From a virus: a stretch of DNA of 64,000 nucleotides. The notes under the pieces are model-generated. The model ran no database searches, was not told the origin of the DNA, and was given only the letters and a program-made list of their open reading frames with translations. Within the stretch, counting starts at the first letter, position 1. Every line of letters starts with the position of its first letter. The translations under genes were made by a program, and so were the position numbers. The stretch covers positions 1 to 64,000 of the IMG/VR virus record IMGVR_UViG_3300025759_000061, one strand, 5' to 3'. This document shows, in pieces, positions 8,686 through 16,962 of this stretch.

Positions 8686-8854
8686 TGCCATGAAACACCA
8701 GCCGAAAGAATACCTTGATCTGGATTTCGGTGACGAAAAACCACAGATTGTTGAGACCAAAGAGACCGGTATGCTGAATGAAGCACATCAGGACCTGACA
8801 GTTAAGAAGACTGATGTTTCACAGTATGCCAGATACATGAGTGGTAAACGATAA
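8672..8854 (+). CDS. Small protein upstream of tail-tube-like gene
   Basis: 60 residues, hydrophilic, no recognised domain. ATG 8672 is preferred over upstream in-frame codons because GGGAGA is 6 bp upstream. It overlaps the end of the endonuclease gene by 14 bp and its stop shares a base with the next ATG (TAATG). Expressed from the late promoter at 8641, so probably a minor virion or assembly protein; this is inference from context. Confidence 0.65.
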   Translation: MSMYNAMKHQPKEYLDLDFGDEKPQIVETKETGMLNEAHQDLTVKKTDVSQYARYMSGKR

Positions 8855-9369
8855 TGTCCCAGAAGATTGGTCTGGCAGACAATCCATCTAACCTGTCACT
8901 GCTACAGGACAACAAGTATAAGTTTGTCATTCCAAACCTTCCCTTTGCAATCTATTTTTGCCAGAGTGTCAACCTGCCGGGTGTGACAACCAGTTCTGCT
9001 GAGATGGCAACACCATTCCATATACAGAAAAGGCATGGTGACCGGCTGATGTATGAACCATTGGTAATCACTGCACAGGTGGATGAAGACCTGAGAGTGT
9101 GGGAAGAAACATACAACTGGTTAATGTCTATCACAACACCTCTTGGTTTTGATCAATACAAGACAAATATCAGAACCGGTGAAATCTACAATGATGGTAT
9201 TCTGGAATTTCACAGGAACTCAAATCTCACCAACCTGAGAATAAAATTCAACGAATGTTGTATAACCGGTATGGGTCCACTTCAAATGTCTACACAAAAA
9301 GACAGACCCGATATCTTAGTTGTTGATATTACTTTAGATTATGACACATTTGAGGTTGAAAGACTATAG
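8854..9369 (+). CDS. Putative tail tube-type virion protein
   Basis: 171 residues. The layout NKYKFVIPNLPFAIYFCQSVNLPG (about residues 20-43), then TPFHIQKRHGDRLMYEPLVITAQVDEDLRVWEE and a C-terminal beta-rich part VVDITLDYDTFEV, matches the tube-fold (gp19/gp48/gp54-like) proteins of T4-like marine phages. Tube-fold proteins stack in the tail or baseplate. Which of these it is cannot be decided from sequence alone. Late promoter control and its position next to head genes support a virion role. Confidence 0.6.
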   Translation: MSQKIGLADNPSNLSLLQDNKYKFVIPNLPFAIYFCQSVNLPGVTTSSAEMATPFHIQKRHGDRLMYEPLVITAQVDEDLRVWEETYNWLMSITTPLGFDQYKTNIRTGEIYNDGILEFHRNSNLTNLRIKFNECCITGMGPLQMSTQKDRPDILVVDITLDYDTFEVERL

Positions 9370-9415
9370 CACAATAGCCACATAATATCAGTGTGTTTTA
9401 ACATTGGTAAATATC

Positions 9416-9862
9416 ATGAGAATCAACAAGATAGATGATTTAGTGGATATGTGGATGGAAGACTCCAAGATACCAGAAATGGACTTGGATAAAAGTAGTC
9501 TTGATGCAGCTAAACTCCACGGAAAATATATGTCGATTCTTGTTCATCACAAATTGCTTGTGAAGAAGATAGGGTCTGAATATAAGAAGGTCAAGCTGGT
9601 GAAGTGGAAATATTACCGGGGTGAACTCAACAACCCGGCTGATCTTCAAAAGTACAATCTCCCCCCAATGCAAAACACAATCATGAAGCAAGACATAGAC
9701 ATATGGCTTGATGCAGACGATGAGCTATGTGGAATTCTCCTGAAAAAAGAATACCATGAGGAAATCGTGGATGCATGTAAGGAGATAATCAAACAACTGG
9801 GTAACCGGCAATGGCAGATCAGAAATGCTATTGAGCATAGAAAGTTCATAAGTGGTGGCTAA
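9416..9862 (+). CDS. uvsY: UvsY recombination, repair and ssDNA-binding mediator
   Basis: 148 residues. Homologue of T4 UvsY, the hexameric mediator that loads UvsX recombinase on gp32-covered single strands. Matching blocks are DLVDMWMEDSKI, LHGKYMSILVHHKL, KLVKWKYYRGEL (T4-like K-W-x-Y-Y-x-G-x-L) and QLGNRQWQIRNAIEHRKF near the end. ATG 9416 is preferred over the TTG 12 bp upstream because homologues start near here, though the ribosome site is weak. It begins the recombination block. Confidence 0.92.
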   Translation: MRINKIDDLVDMWMEDSKIPEMDLDKSSLDAAKLHGKYMSILVHHKLLVKKIGSEYKKVKLVKWKYYRGELNNPADLQKYNLPPMQNTIMKQDIDIWLDADDELCGILLKKEYHEEIVDACKEIIKQLGNRQWQIRNAIEHRKFISGG

Positions 9863-9866
9863 AATT

Positions 9867-10085
9867 ATGTCAGACAGAATAACACAAAAGGCCGTGGTGC
9901 ATCTTTGGATGATAGACGGTGCACATGGGATTTGGACCACACAGTTCGAAACCCATGAATCACATAACAGACAAGAACGGATAAATGACCTGTTGGTTAA
10001 TATAGGCAATTGGATAGAGGTGGACACGGGCTTGTATTTCCAGACTTCAAACATCTCCAGATTGATCATTGAATTCAATGACTGA
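9867..10085 (+). CDS. Small unknown protein between uvsY and uvsW
   Basis: 72 residues, no recognised domain, with IWTTQFETHESHNRQERI in the middle and an alternating hydrophobic pattern suggesting a small alpha/beta fold. It starts just after uvsY and overlaps the next gene by 8 bp, so it is translated within the uvsY-uvsW operon. ATG 9867 is chosen; GTG codons lie 15 bp upstream. Confidence 0.6.
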   Translation: MSDRITQKAVVHLWMIDGAHGIWTTQFETHESHNRQERINDLLVNIGNWIEVDTGLYFQTSNISRLIIEFND

Positions 10086-10347
10086 TAAGATGCAATCAAG
10101 GTTACGTAGATGGGCTAGGGCCGATGTATGGGGTGGCAATGGGGATGCAGGACCTTTCCTTGAAGAGGTGGCCACAACCCTTGATAGCTTGGTTGAGGCA
10201 CTACGAGAGTGTGAGTGTGAACTGAACGGGTATTATCATGTGGAATATGGTGGTGATCACCCACACAGCAGAAAAAAGCTGAAACAGGCAATAGCCTTAA
10301 ATCCTGCAACCCTTGCATTAGCCAAGTTGGAGTCTGGTGATGAGTGA
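10078..10347 (+). CDS. Small unknown protein preceding uvsW
   Basis: 89 residues. Starts with basic MTDKMQSRLRRWARADVW, followed by a helical acidic part and a His-rich patch (YHVEYGGDHPHSRKK). No family recognised. It overlaps uvsW by 8 bp and the previous gene by 8 bp. Confidence 0.6.
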   Translation: MTDKMQSRLRRWARADVWGGNGDAGPFLEEVATTLDSLVEALRECECELNGYYHVEYGGDHPHSRKKLKQAIALNPATLALAKLESGDE

Positions 10348-11830
10348 AACTATCAAGATCAGTAAGATTGATGAGACAAGCCTGAAGGTACATTGCTCAT
10401 TTTCAGTGATGCAGGAGATATCGGAACAATTCACATTCCCGGCAAACAATTCAGCATACAGCCCAGCATTCCAGAGTGGCAAGTGGGACGGTAACATCCG
10501 ATTATTCAACAGACGTGCCCAGACCCTGCCTTTGGGCCTGCTGGACATTCTTGTGGCTTGGGCAGAGCATAATAAAATCAATGTGGAAATAGAAAACGAC
10601 TTCCAGTATGAGAATGAGTTTTCGGCAAAGGAAGCTGTTGAGTTTTTTGACAGTCTGGATATCCCAAAAAAGTACACAAAACGTGACTACCAGATGATGG
10701 GGTTCCTGCACGGGTTCCGGAAGAAGAGATGTATTCTTCTCTCACCCACAAACTCTGGCAAATCCATCATCATGTTCCTGTTGATATGTAAGATACTCAC
10801 ATCCGGTAAAAGTAAGGGTGTGGTGATCGTGCCGACTGTCCAGCTTGTTGAGCAGTTGTATAATGACTTCATGTCATATGGCTTGGATGTAGAAAATCTA
10901 TGCCATCGTGTACATGCAGGCACCGGCATGGGAATCAACACTGATAAGCCCATCACAATAACCACATGGCAGTCCCTTGCCAAACAACCGAAACACTTCC
11001 ATGAGCAGTTTGAATTCCTGATCGGTGATGAGGCACATCATTTCAAAGCCAAAGAGCTTAAGAAGATCATGGACAGTATGCATAATGCTGAGTACCGGAT
11101 AGGTCTGACTGGATCATTAGACGGCTCAGTGGTCCATAAATTAGCCTTGACGGGCATGTTTGGCAAGATCAAGACTCTAGCCAAGTCCCATGAGTTGATC
11201 AAGAGAGGTTTATCATCACAAACCACGGTCAAGGCACTGGTGTTAAAACACCCTAAACAGATATGCACACTGAGAACAACTGAAAAATGGGGTTATCAAC
11301 AGGAGTTGAGCTACCTGTGTCAGTGTGACTATAGGAATAAGTACATTACGAATCTGGCACTGTCTCTGGAAGGAAACAGTCTGATCCTGTTCAACTATGT
11401 TGAGAAGCATGGAAAACTGTTGAAGAAGATGATCGACAAGCACAATAAGGAAGGCAAGCATGTCTTCTACATTTCGGGTGAGACCAAGGTTGAGGAACGG
11501 TTGAAGATCACAGAGTTTGTTAAAAAGAACAACAACTGTATTGTGATTGCCAGCTATGGTACATTCTCTACCGGTATCGATCTACCCACACTTGTCAATT
11601 GCATACTGGCTATTGGGTACAAGAGTCGTATCCGGAACCTACAATCTATTGGCCGTATGTTGAGGAAGTTTGAAGACACCACTGCTACCATATTTGATAT
11701 TGGTGATGATCTGATGTCTTCGACATCAGGTTTCACGAATCATAGTTATTTGCATTTCAGAGAACGTTTGAAGCTTTGGGTTGCAGAGAGGTATAACCTC
11801 AAAACCTACAAAATCAATATTGGAGTCTGA
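10340..11830 (+). CDS. uvsW: UvsW helicase
   Basis: 496 residues. Superfamily 2 helicase homologous to T4 UvsW, which unwinds R-loops and regresses forks to switch replication from origin to recombination mode. The N-terminal UvsW-specific domain (1-110) contains FQSGKWDGNIRLFNRR. Walker A is SPTNSGKS (135-142), Walker B is DEAHH (about 230), motif III is GLTGS, motif V is TGIDLP and motif VI is QSIGRMLR. Length matches T4 UvsW (503). ATG 10340 is preferred over GTG 10337. The gene is followed by a repeat-bearing intergenic region before gene 55. Confidence 0.95.
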   Translation: MSETIKISKIDETSLKVHCSFSVMQEISEQFTFPANNSAYSPAFQSGKWDGNIRLFNRRAQTLPLGLLDILVAWAEHNKINVEIENDFQYENEFSAKEAVEFFDSLDIPKKYTKRDYQMMGFLHGFRKKRCILLSPTNSGKSIIMFLLICKILTSGKSKGVVIVPTVQLVEQLYNDFMSYGLDVENLCHRVHAGTGMGINTDKPITITTWQSLAKQPKHFHEQFEFLIGDEAHHFKAKELKKIMDSMHNAEYRIGLTGSLDGSVVHKLALTGMFGKIKTLAKSHELIKRGLSSQTTVKALVLKHPKQICTLRTTEKWGYQQELSYLCQCDYRNKYITNLALSLEGNSLILFNYVEKHGKLLKKMIDKHNKEGKHVFYISGETKVEERLKITEFVKKNNNCIVIASYGTFSTGIDLPTLVNCILAIGYKSRIRNLQSIGRMLRKFEDTTATIFDIGDDLMSSTSGFTNHSYLHFRERLKLWVAERYNLKTYKINIGV

Positions 11831-11996
11831 TGTGATTTTTGGATTCTGGAGATGAGTCAAGCTACTTAGAAAACCATAACGACTCTATAGAATCTTAAAC
11901 GACTCTATGATCCTTAAAACGGGACAGTATACTATATAACACGACTCTGATGCCTGTCAAGAGGCAAATGAAAAAAAACTTAAAGAAAGTGACATA
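11831..11996 (+). promoter_or_regulatory. Regulatory region upstream of gene 55 with 20-bp-phased repeats
   Basis: 166 bp without a gene. AACGACTCTA occurs at 11878 and 11898, a degenerate AACGGGAC at 11918, and AACACGACTCT at 11938, so the AAC starts are exactly 20 bp apart. A TATACTATATAA segment inside the array could be a -10 region. The layout suggests an activator or repressor array for expression of the late sigma factor. The protein that binds is unknown. Confidence 0.5.
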
Positions 11997-12590
11997 ATGA
12001 CAAAAATAATCAATAAAAAGCCAGAAAGAGACTCAATTGAATCCGATTACATAGACAAGCAGGAATTCTATGAGGTGATAGTTGGCTATAAAGAAGCATG
12101 TACGAAGGCTGAACTGGAAAGTGCTGAGAAACCCCCTATCCCAGAATATTGTGGCAAGGCCATCATGGATATTGCTGAACACTATTCATGGAACCGTAAA
12201 TTTATGGGATATTCATATCGGGATGTTATGGTGAGTGATGCCATCATGGACTGTATCAAATACTTTGACAACTTCAATGAGAAGAAATATAAAAACCCGT
12301 TGGCCTACTTCACACGGATATGCCATTTTGCATTCATAAACCGGATCAACCTTGAAGAGGAAGTCAGATACTCTATGTATAAATCGTTCGACATGACTCT
12401 GAACACAGAAGATGCTTTCATGTTGGATGACGAAACCAATCTGATCAACAACCCGGTGTATGAGCAAATCCAAGAATTCATCCAGAAATTCGAAGATAAG
12501 ATGGAACGTCGAAAACAGAAGAAGAAAGAACGGATGAGAAAAAAACGTGAAGAAGACCGGTTGGCAAAGGAAAACGAACAGAATGAGTAA
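11997..12590 (+). CDS. gp55: Late transcription sigma factor (gp55)
   Basis: 197 residues. Homologue of T4 gp55, the minimal sigma factor that directs host RNA polymerase to TATAAATA late promoters together with the gp45 clamp. It contains the sigma region 2-like core: SYRDVMVSDAIMDCIKYFDNFN and NPLAYFTRICHFAFINRI (about 75-120). The C-terminus is strongly basic then mixed charged. Matching CTAAATA/TATAAATA elements occur throughout the window. Overlaps the gp47 start by 8 bp. Confidence 0.95.
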   Translation: MTKIINKKPERDSIESDYIDKQEFYEVIVGYKEACTKAELESAEKPPIPEYCGKAIMDIAEHYSWNRKFMGYSYRDVMVSDAIMDCIKYFDNFNEKKYKNPLAYFTRICHFAFINRINLEEEVRYSMYKSFDMTLNTEDAFMLDDETNLINNPVYEQIQEFIQKFEDKMERRKQKKKERMRKKREEDRLAKENEQNE

Positions 12591-13656
12591 GCTTGGACTT
12601 ATCACAGACACCCACTACGGTATCCGGAACGATAACGTCAATTTCTACAATTATATGCAGAAGTCGAATGATTATTTCATGAAGCTGTTCAAAACGGCTG
12701 GTGTGAAGACGGTGGTTCATGGTGGTGATCTGGTGGACAGACGGAAGTATATCAATTATTTCACAGCCCACCGGATGAAGACAGATTTCCTTGATCCGTG
12801 GACTAAGGAATTTGATATGCACATCATCCCCGGCAACCACGATGTTTACTACAAGGACACCAACAAGATAAACTCTCTTGATGTTCTCTTGAACGGTTAC
12901 GATATAAACATTGTACACGAGCCATCTGTGATCAATGTGGCTGGCACTAAAATCCTTCTATTGCCATGGATCAATCCAGAGAATGAAGAGAGAGTGTTAC
13001 ATGCAATATCTGAAAAGAAAGCTGAACGAATTATCGGACACTTGGAAATCCAAGGGTTTCAATTCTACCGTGGAGTTGTTAACCGGGATGGACATATGGC
13101 TGATCTTTTTGCTGAGTACAGTAGTGTTTATTCTGGTCACTTTCATCATGCTTCTTCAGAGGGTAATATAACATATCTGGGTGCTGCCTATGAATTCAAC
13201 TGGTTTGATTGTAACGATCCACGGGGTGTGAGCATACTGGATACAGAAACGGGTAAGCTGGAATTCCACCGTAACCCATACAGCATCTTCCAGATATATG
13301 AATACAATGATGAGGCAAACGAGAAGGTCATCAGGAATGACATAGAGACCGGCAAGCTCGAAAAGATGAGAGACAACTATGTCAAGATCATCGTAGCCAA
13401 GAAAACCAACCCAGCCCTTTTGGATACCCTCAGAGACGTGGTTGAATCCTATGATCCTATCGACATCAAGGTGATAGACTCCGACTTCATAACATCAGAG
13501 GATGATGAAGAGGTTGATATTGAGAATATTGAGGATACTCCAACAATAATAGATAAGCATGTTGAAAGAGTTGAGATTGCAGACGATATGAAGACCATGG
13601 TCAAGGACAAACTTCGTTCTGTGTACAATGAAGCAATAGCTTACAACAGTGTGTGA
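12583..13656 (+). CDS. gp47: Recombination endonuclease subunit gp47 (SbcD/Mre11-like)
   Basis: 357 residues. Metallophosphoesterase nuclease of the Mre11/SbcD family, partner of gp46 in processing DNA ends for recombination-dependent replication. Phosphodiesterase motifs are ITDTHYG (6-12), GGDLVDRR (about 47), IPGNHD (about 85) and YSGHFHH (about 180). Length matches T4 gp47 (339). ATG 12583 overlaps gene 55, as commonly seen in this operon. Confidence 0.95.
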   Translation: MSKLGLITDTHYGIRNDNVNFYNYMQKSNDYFMKLFKTAGVKTVVHGGDLVDRRKYINYFTAHRMKTDFLDPWTKEFDMHIIPGNHDVYYKDTNKINSLDVLLNGYDINIVHEPSVINVAGTKILLLPWINPENEERVLHAISEKKAERIIGHLEIQGFQFYRGVVNRDGHMADLFAEYSSVYSGHFHHASSEGNITYLGAAYEFNWFDCNDPRGVSILDTETGKLEFHRNPYSIFQIYEYNDEANEKVIRNDIETGKLEKMRDNYVKIIVAKKTNPALLDTLRDVVESYDPIDIKVIDSDFITSEDDEEVDIENIEDTPTIIDKHVERVEIADDMKTMVKDKLRSVYNEAIAYNSV

Positions 13657-13659
13657 TAG

Positions 13660-15387
13660 ATGATCAAATTCAAAAAAATAAGATGGAAAAATTTCCTTTC
13701 CACCGGCAACTCATTTAATGAGATACGGTTGGATGAATTACCCACTACGTTGATAGTGGGCAAGAACGGTTCTGGCAAGTCTACCATGCTGGATGCAATA
13801 TGCTTTGCACTGTTCGATACACCATTCCGGAAAATTACGGTTGGCTCTCTGGTTAATTCAATCAACAAGAAGGATTGCATTGCTGAGTGTGAGTTCTCTA
13901 TCAATAAGAAGAATTACATGGTCAGACGTGGCCAGAAGCCAAAGGTTTTTGAGGTGTATATTGATGGTGTGCTGCAAAATCAGGAAGCATCAAACTACCA
14001 GAAGGATTTTGAGCAGAACGTCCTGAGAATGAGCAAGGAGTCATTCACCCAGATTGATATTCTGGGGTCTGCTGTTTTCAAACCATTCATGCAGCTTGAA
14101 GCAGCCAAGAGACGTGATGTTATTGAAGACCTGCTTGATATCCAGATATTCTCACTGATGAATTCAATCATCAAGCAGCAGGCAAAGGATAACAAGGAAG
14201 CCTGCCTGATCAAGAAGGAACGGCTGTCACAGATCAAGTCCAAAATCGATATGATCAAAACAAATTTGGCACGGCTTGAGAAATCCAACAAGTCTGAGGA
14301 TGAAGCACGGCTCAATAAGATTGAAGCATTCAGTAAACAGTACGATGAGATGAAGGCTGAGACTGATTTGATTACTCAGAAGATTGCCCAGCACCGGCCA
14401 GCATATAAGAAAGCCAAAGCTGAAGATGAAAAACACCAGAAGAAGATCACACAGTTTGGTAAGGTTATTCGTGATCTGGAAATAAAGGCAGACTTCTGGC
14501 AGGAACAGTATGAGTTTTTCGAGAAGCATCCGGACTCATGTCCATCATGTAAGCAGCATATGGACCCAACCTTGAGAGAATCCAAGATGTTTGATTTAGC
14601 TGCCAAGCTTGATGAGATAGATAAGGGTTCAGTTAGAGCCAATGATTTGATGGTGGAACACCAGAAGGAATCCACAAAGATACAGAAGGCTCTTGTGAAG
14701 TTTCAGAACATGGAACGAGAAGAGGAAGATAAATTCCGGTTGGCTGAATCTATTCGTAGGCAACTGGAGACCATGAAAAAAGAGAAGCCGGTCACCCAGA
14801 CAGGTGATATCATCAAAGATACCCGTAAGGACCTAAAGAAGGCCATACAGGACGGTAAAGAGGAAGCTGGGCTATATGAGGACCTGATGAAGGAAGCAGA
14901 GGTCCTGAAGCTCTCTCTGGGCATGTTGAAGGATGATGGTATCAAGGCCAAGATCATAAATCAGTATCTCCCGGTGATCAACCAGAGGATCAATCACTAT
15001 CTGTCCCTGATGGAATTCTTTGTGTCGTTTGAGTTGGATGAGAATTTCAAGGAAACCATCAAGAGCCGTCATCTGGATAGTTTGTCATATATGAATTTCT
15101 CACAGGGTGAGAAGATGAGAATTGATATGGCACTGATGTTCACATGGAGAGAGATTGCCCGTGGCCGTAATTCTGTATCAACCAATATCCTGATACTGGA
15201 TGAGGTTATGGATTCCTCACTAGATGATGAAGGGAACGAAGAGTTCTTGAATATCATTGAGACAATAGCCAAGTCTTCTAACATATTCGTGATCAGTCAC
15301 AAGGTCCAGTCTATATCGGACAAGTTTGACCGGGTTATAGAATTTGGTAAGAAGGGTAACTTTTCAGAGATTGTTGAAAATGGGTGA
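13660..15387 (+). CDS. gp46: Recombination endonuclease subunit gp46 (SbcC/Rad50-like)
   Basis: 575 residues. SMC-like ATPase partner of gp47. Walker A is GKNGSGKST (34-42). Two coiled-coil arms flank a zinc hook CPSCKQH (about 294). The signature motif is NFSQGEKMRI and Walker B is LILDEVMDSSLD near residue 510. T4 gp46 is 560 residues. It starts three bases after the gp47 stop and overlaps the following small gene. Confidence 0.96.
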   Translation: MIKFKKIRWKNFLSTGNSFNEIRLDELPTTLIVGKNGSGKSTMLDAICFALFDTPFRKITVGSLVNSINKKDCIAECEFSINKKNYMVRRGQKPKVFEVYIDGVLQNQEASNYQKDFEQNVLRMSKESFTQIDILGSAVFKPFMQLEAAKRRDVIEDLLDIQIFSLMNSIIKQQAKDNKEACLIKKERLSQIKSKIDMIKTNLARLEKSNKSEDEARLNKIEAFSKQYDEMKAETDLITQKIAQHRPAYKKAKAEDEKHQKKITQFGKVIRDLEIKADFWQEQYEFFEKHPDSCPSCKQHMDPTLRESKMFDLAAKLDEIDKGSVRANDLMVEHQKESTKIQKALVKFQNMEREEEDKFRLAESIRRQLETMKKEKPVTQTGDIIKDTRKDLKKAIQDGKEEAGLYEDLMKEAEVLKLSLGMLKDDGIKAKIINQYLPVINQRINHYLSLMEFFVSFELDENFKETIKSRHLDSLSYMNFSQGEKMRIDMALMFTWREIARGRNSVSTNILILDEVMDSSLDDEGNEEFLNIIETIAKSSNIFVISHKVQSISDKFDRVIEFGKKGNFSEIVENG

Positions 15388-15580
15388 GAAGTTTATCCAT
15401 CTCAATTTCACAGTAACTAGAGACGGTGTGGATTTTGAAAAACCTGTTGAAAGAGATTATCTGATGAAGAAAAAATGTGAACACTGTAAGAAACTAACTC
15501 CAGACTGGTGCCGGTATAATGGTGGACCTGTTTTATGCTATGAGTGTGTGAAGTTCTTTAGGGATAGGGATGATGAGTAA
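15380..15580 (+). CDS. Small zinc-ribbon-like protein
   Basis: 66 residues. Two Cys pairs, CEHC and CYEC (about 33-61), with an intervening Cys, indicate a single zinc-binding domain. The N-terminal half is FIHLNFTVTRDGVDFEKPVERDY split by strands. ATG 15380 overlaps the gp46 end. It overlaps the release-factor-like gene by 11 bp, so the two are probably co-translated. Function unknown. Confidence 0.65.
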   Translation: MGEKFIHLNFTVTRDGVDFEKPVERDYLMKKKCEHCKKLTPDWCRYNGGPVLCYECVKFFRDRDDE

Positions 15581-15980
15581 GGAAAAAGAACTTCTGTTTA
15601 GCATCACGGAGAGGGATTTCGTATGGTCATATTCCAGAGGGTCTGGTAAGGGTGGACAGAAACGTAACAAGACTGAGAGTGCAGTTCATTGTAAGCATCC
15701 CCCTTCCAATGCCCTTGGGTATTCTGATGAGACCAGATCACAACACAAGAACAAACGGATTGCCTTTGAGAAATGTATTGCCACAAAGGAATTCAAGGCA
15801 TGGCATAAAATAGAGATTGCAAAACACATGGGCACACACCAGATAATGGTGGATAAGGTTGAGGATATGATTCGACCTAAGAATCTAAAAGTGGAGATTT
15901 TCAAAGATGGAAGATGGAACAGTGAAGAGTCCCTATTATCTATATCGGATAGTGAAGAGCAGAACACCGGAAATTTATAA
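15570..15980 (+). CDS. Release factor-like GGQ-domain protein (RF-1/ArfB family)
   Basis: 136 residues. A stand-alone peptidyl-tRNA hydrolase domain of class I release factors with GSGKGGQKRNKTESAV (GGQ at 28-30), followed by HCKHPP and a conserved helical part. Stand-alone GGQ proteins such as ArfB rescue stalled ribosomes without codon recognition. The ArfB-type basic C-terminal tail that enters the mRNA channel is not evident; the end is acidic and Ser-rich. It could act in rescue or as a peptidyl-tRNA hydrolase. It lies immediately before the first tRNA cluster. Confidence 0.85.
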   Translation: MMSKEKELLFSITERDFVWSYSRGSGKGGQKRNKTESAVHCKHPPSNALGYSDETRSQHKNKRIAFEKCIATKEFKAWHKIEIAKHMGTHQIMVDKVEDMIRPKNLKVEIFKDGRWNSEESLLSISDSEEQNTGNL

Positions 15981-16203
15981 TGTGTATCGTAGGGTGCTTG
16001 AGGCTTCTGATGATAGTTGGGAACTGGTTGGTAAGCCTCTTGGGTATTATGGTGAGCTTGAAGCTGAACACGGTGTTGCAGGATTGATCCAAGAAGATTT
16101 GGCTCTGGAACAGAAACTCAAGAAAACGGATGAGTGGATGGCTGAAGGTGATACATTCAGAGTTGTTCCACCATACCGACACCTTATTCAGGAAAATGCT
16201 TGA
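15907..16203 (+). CDS. Unknown small protein overlapping the GGQ gene
   Basis: 98 residues from ATG 15907, which has GTGGAG upstream but overlaps the GGQ gene by 74 bp. A GTG start at 15982 giving 73 residues (YRRVLEASDDSWELV...) would nearly remove the overlap. The sequence is acidic with no recognised domain. It is the last gene before the tRNA cluster. Confidence 0.5.
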   Translation: MEDGTVKSPYYLYRIVKSRTPEIYNVYRRVLEASDDSWELVGKPLGYYGELEAEHGVAGLIQEDLALEQKLKKTDEWMAEGDTFRVVPPYRHLIQENA

Positions 16204-16220
16204 CTTTGTAAAAAAAGTCC

Positions 16221-16227
16221 CTAAATA
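16221..16227 (+). promoter_or_regulatory. Late promoter core CTAAATA before tRNA-Ala
   Basis: CTAAATA stands 14 bp before tRNA-Ala. A TTGACT sixteen bases upstream (16200-16205) could also make TAAATA a sigma70-type -10, so the site may be read by either polymerase form. Confidence 0.5.
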
Positions 16228-16240
16228 CATGTGAAACGAT

Positions 16241-16315
16241 GGGGTGCTAGTGCTAACGGGAACACATTTGGTTTGCAACCAGATATTCGGGGTTCGATTC
16301 CCCGGCACTCCACCA
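16241..16315 (+). tRNA. tRNA-Ala(TGC)
   Basis: Acceptor GGGGTGC pairs with GCACTCC, with A73 and encoded CCA. The anticodon arm is TTTGG-TTTGCAA-CCAGA, and the T-arm has TTCGATT. The 3' CCA overlaps the start of a CATAAATA late promoter core. Confidence 0.92.
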
Positions 16316-16321
16316 TAAATA
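16314..16321 (+). promoter_or_regulatory. Late promoter core CATAAATA
   Basis: CATAAATA directly overlaps the 3' end of tRNA-Ala and precedes ATG 16332 of the small lipoprotein gene. Confidence 0.45.
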
Positions 16322-16331
16322 AAATAGGAAA

Positions 16332-16445
16332 ATGAAAATGAAAGTTTATGCCCTTCTAGCCCTGCTTGCAGTGGCAGTTACTGGAACTGTTCTAACCGGT
16401 TGTGGACCTGCTGGTCCAGTTGGCACTGAAGACCCAGTAAAATAA
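16332..16445 (+). CDS. Tiny lipoprotein with lipobox
   Basis: 37 residues: basic MKMK, a hydrophobic stretch of about 18 residues, then the lipobox LTGC (Cys24) and a short tail GPAGPVGTEDPVK. This fits a lipidated entericidin-like or lysis/exclusion-type small lipoprotein, such as an Rz1-like spanin part or a surface exclusion peptide. No partner is visible nearby. RBS is AGGAA. A late core lies immediately upstream. Confidence 0.7.
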   Translation: MKMKVYALLALLAVAVTGTVLTGCGPAGPVGTEDPVK

Positions 16446-16453
16446 AAAACCTA

Positions 16454-16531
16454 TCTAGGTATGGGAAAGCATGGTAATCCGTCTGGTTTGGGACCAGAAG
16501 ACCGGGGGTTCGAATCCCTCTACCTAGACCA
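16454..16531 (+). tRNA. tRNA-Pro(TGG)
   Basis: Acceptor TCTAGGT pairs with ACCTAGA, with encoded CCA. The anticodon arm is TCTGG-TTTGGGA-CCAGA, and the T-loop is TTCGAAT. Confidence 0.92.
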
Positions 16532-16554
16532 ATTATTGACATGAAAGAAACAGA

Positions 16555-16731
16555 ATGATAAATCTTGATCAAATGCCTTCGAAAGAAGAAATGGATGAAT
16601 TTCAGAATATCGAACTTCGTCTGGAATGTCTGAAGATTGTTGGTGGAACAGAAGCTGTTGGTGTGCCACGTGAGGCCATACAGAAGGCTCAAAGACTTTT
16701 CAATTATGTCAGACATGGAACTGTAGAATAA
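16555..16731 (+). CDS. Small unknown protein in tRNA cluster
   Basis: 58 residues, starting MINLDQMPSKEEMDEF and rich in Glu, with a helical pattern. It lies between tRNA-Pro and tRNA-Gly. No known domain. RBS is weak (AAAGAAACAG). Confidence 0.5.
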   Translation: MINLDQMPSKEEMDEFQNIELRLECLKIVGGTEAVGVPREAIQKAQRLFNYVRHGTVE

Positions 16732-16741
16732 AACGAATAAT

Positions 16742-16815
16742 GCAGGTATAGCATAGTGGCAATGTACTAGCCTTCCAAGCTAAGTAGTGGAGTTCGATTC
16801 TCCATACCTGCTCCA
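16742..16815 (+). tRNA. tRNA-Gly(TCC)
   Basis: Acceptor GCAGGTA pairs with TACCTGC, with U73 (glycine discriminator) and CCA. The anticodon arm is CTAGC-CTTCCAA-GCTAA, with the outermost pair mismatched. Confidence 0.9.
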
Positions 16816-16836
16816 ATTTTTAAGAGAGACATACAA

Positions 16837-16941
16837 ATGCAACGTAAAATGAAACCAATTATTATAGTTGGATCACCTTGGTTTATCAAAACCGGGACCG
16901 GTGCCTTTGTGTGTGCAGGAATAGACGGGACAGCATTGTAA
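16837..16941 (+). CDS. Possible 34-residue peptide
   Basis: ORF MQRKMKPIIIVGSPWFIK... of 34 residues with AAGAGAGA upstream, ending just before a terminator. The size and good ribosome site make translation plausible, but there is no homology evidence. Confidence 0.35.
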   Translation: MQRKMKPIIIVGSPWFIKTGTGAFVCAGIDGTAL

Positions 16942-16962
16942 GCATCCCAACTTCCAGATACA

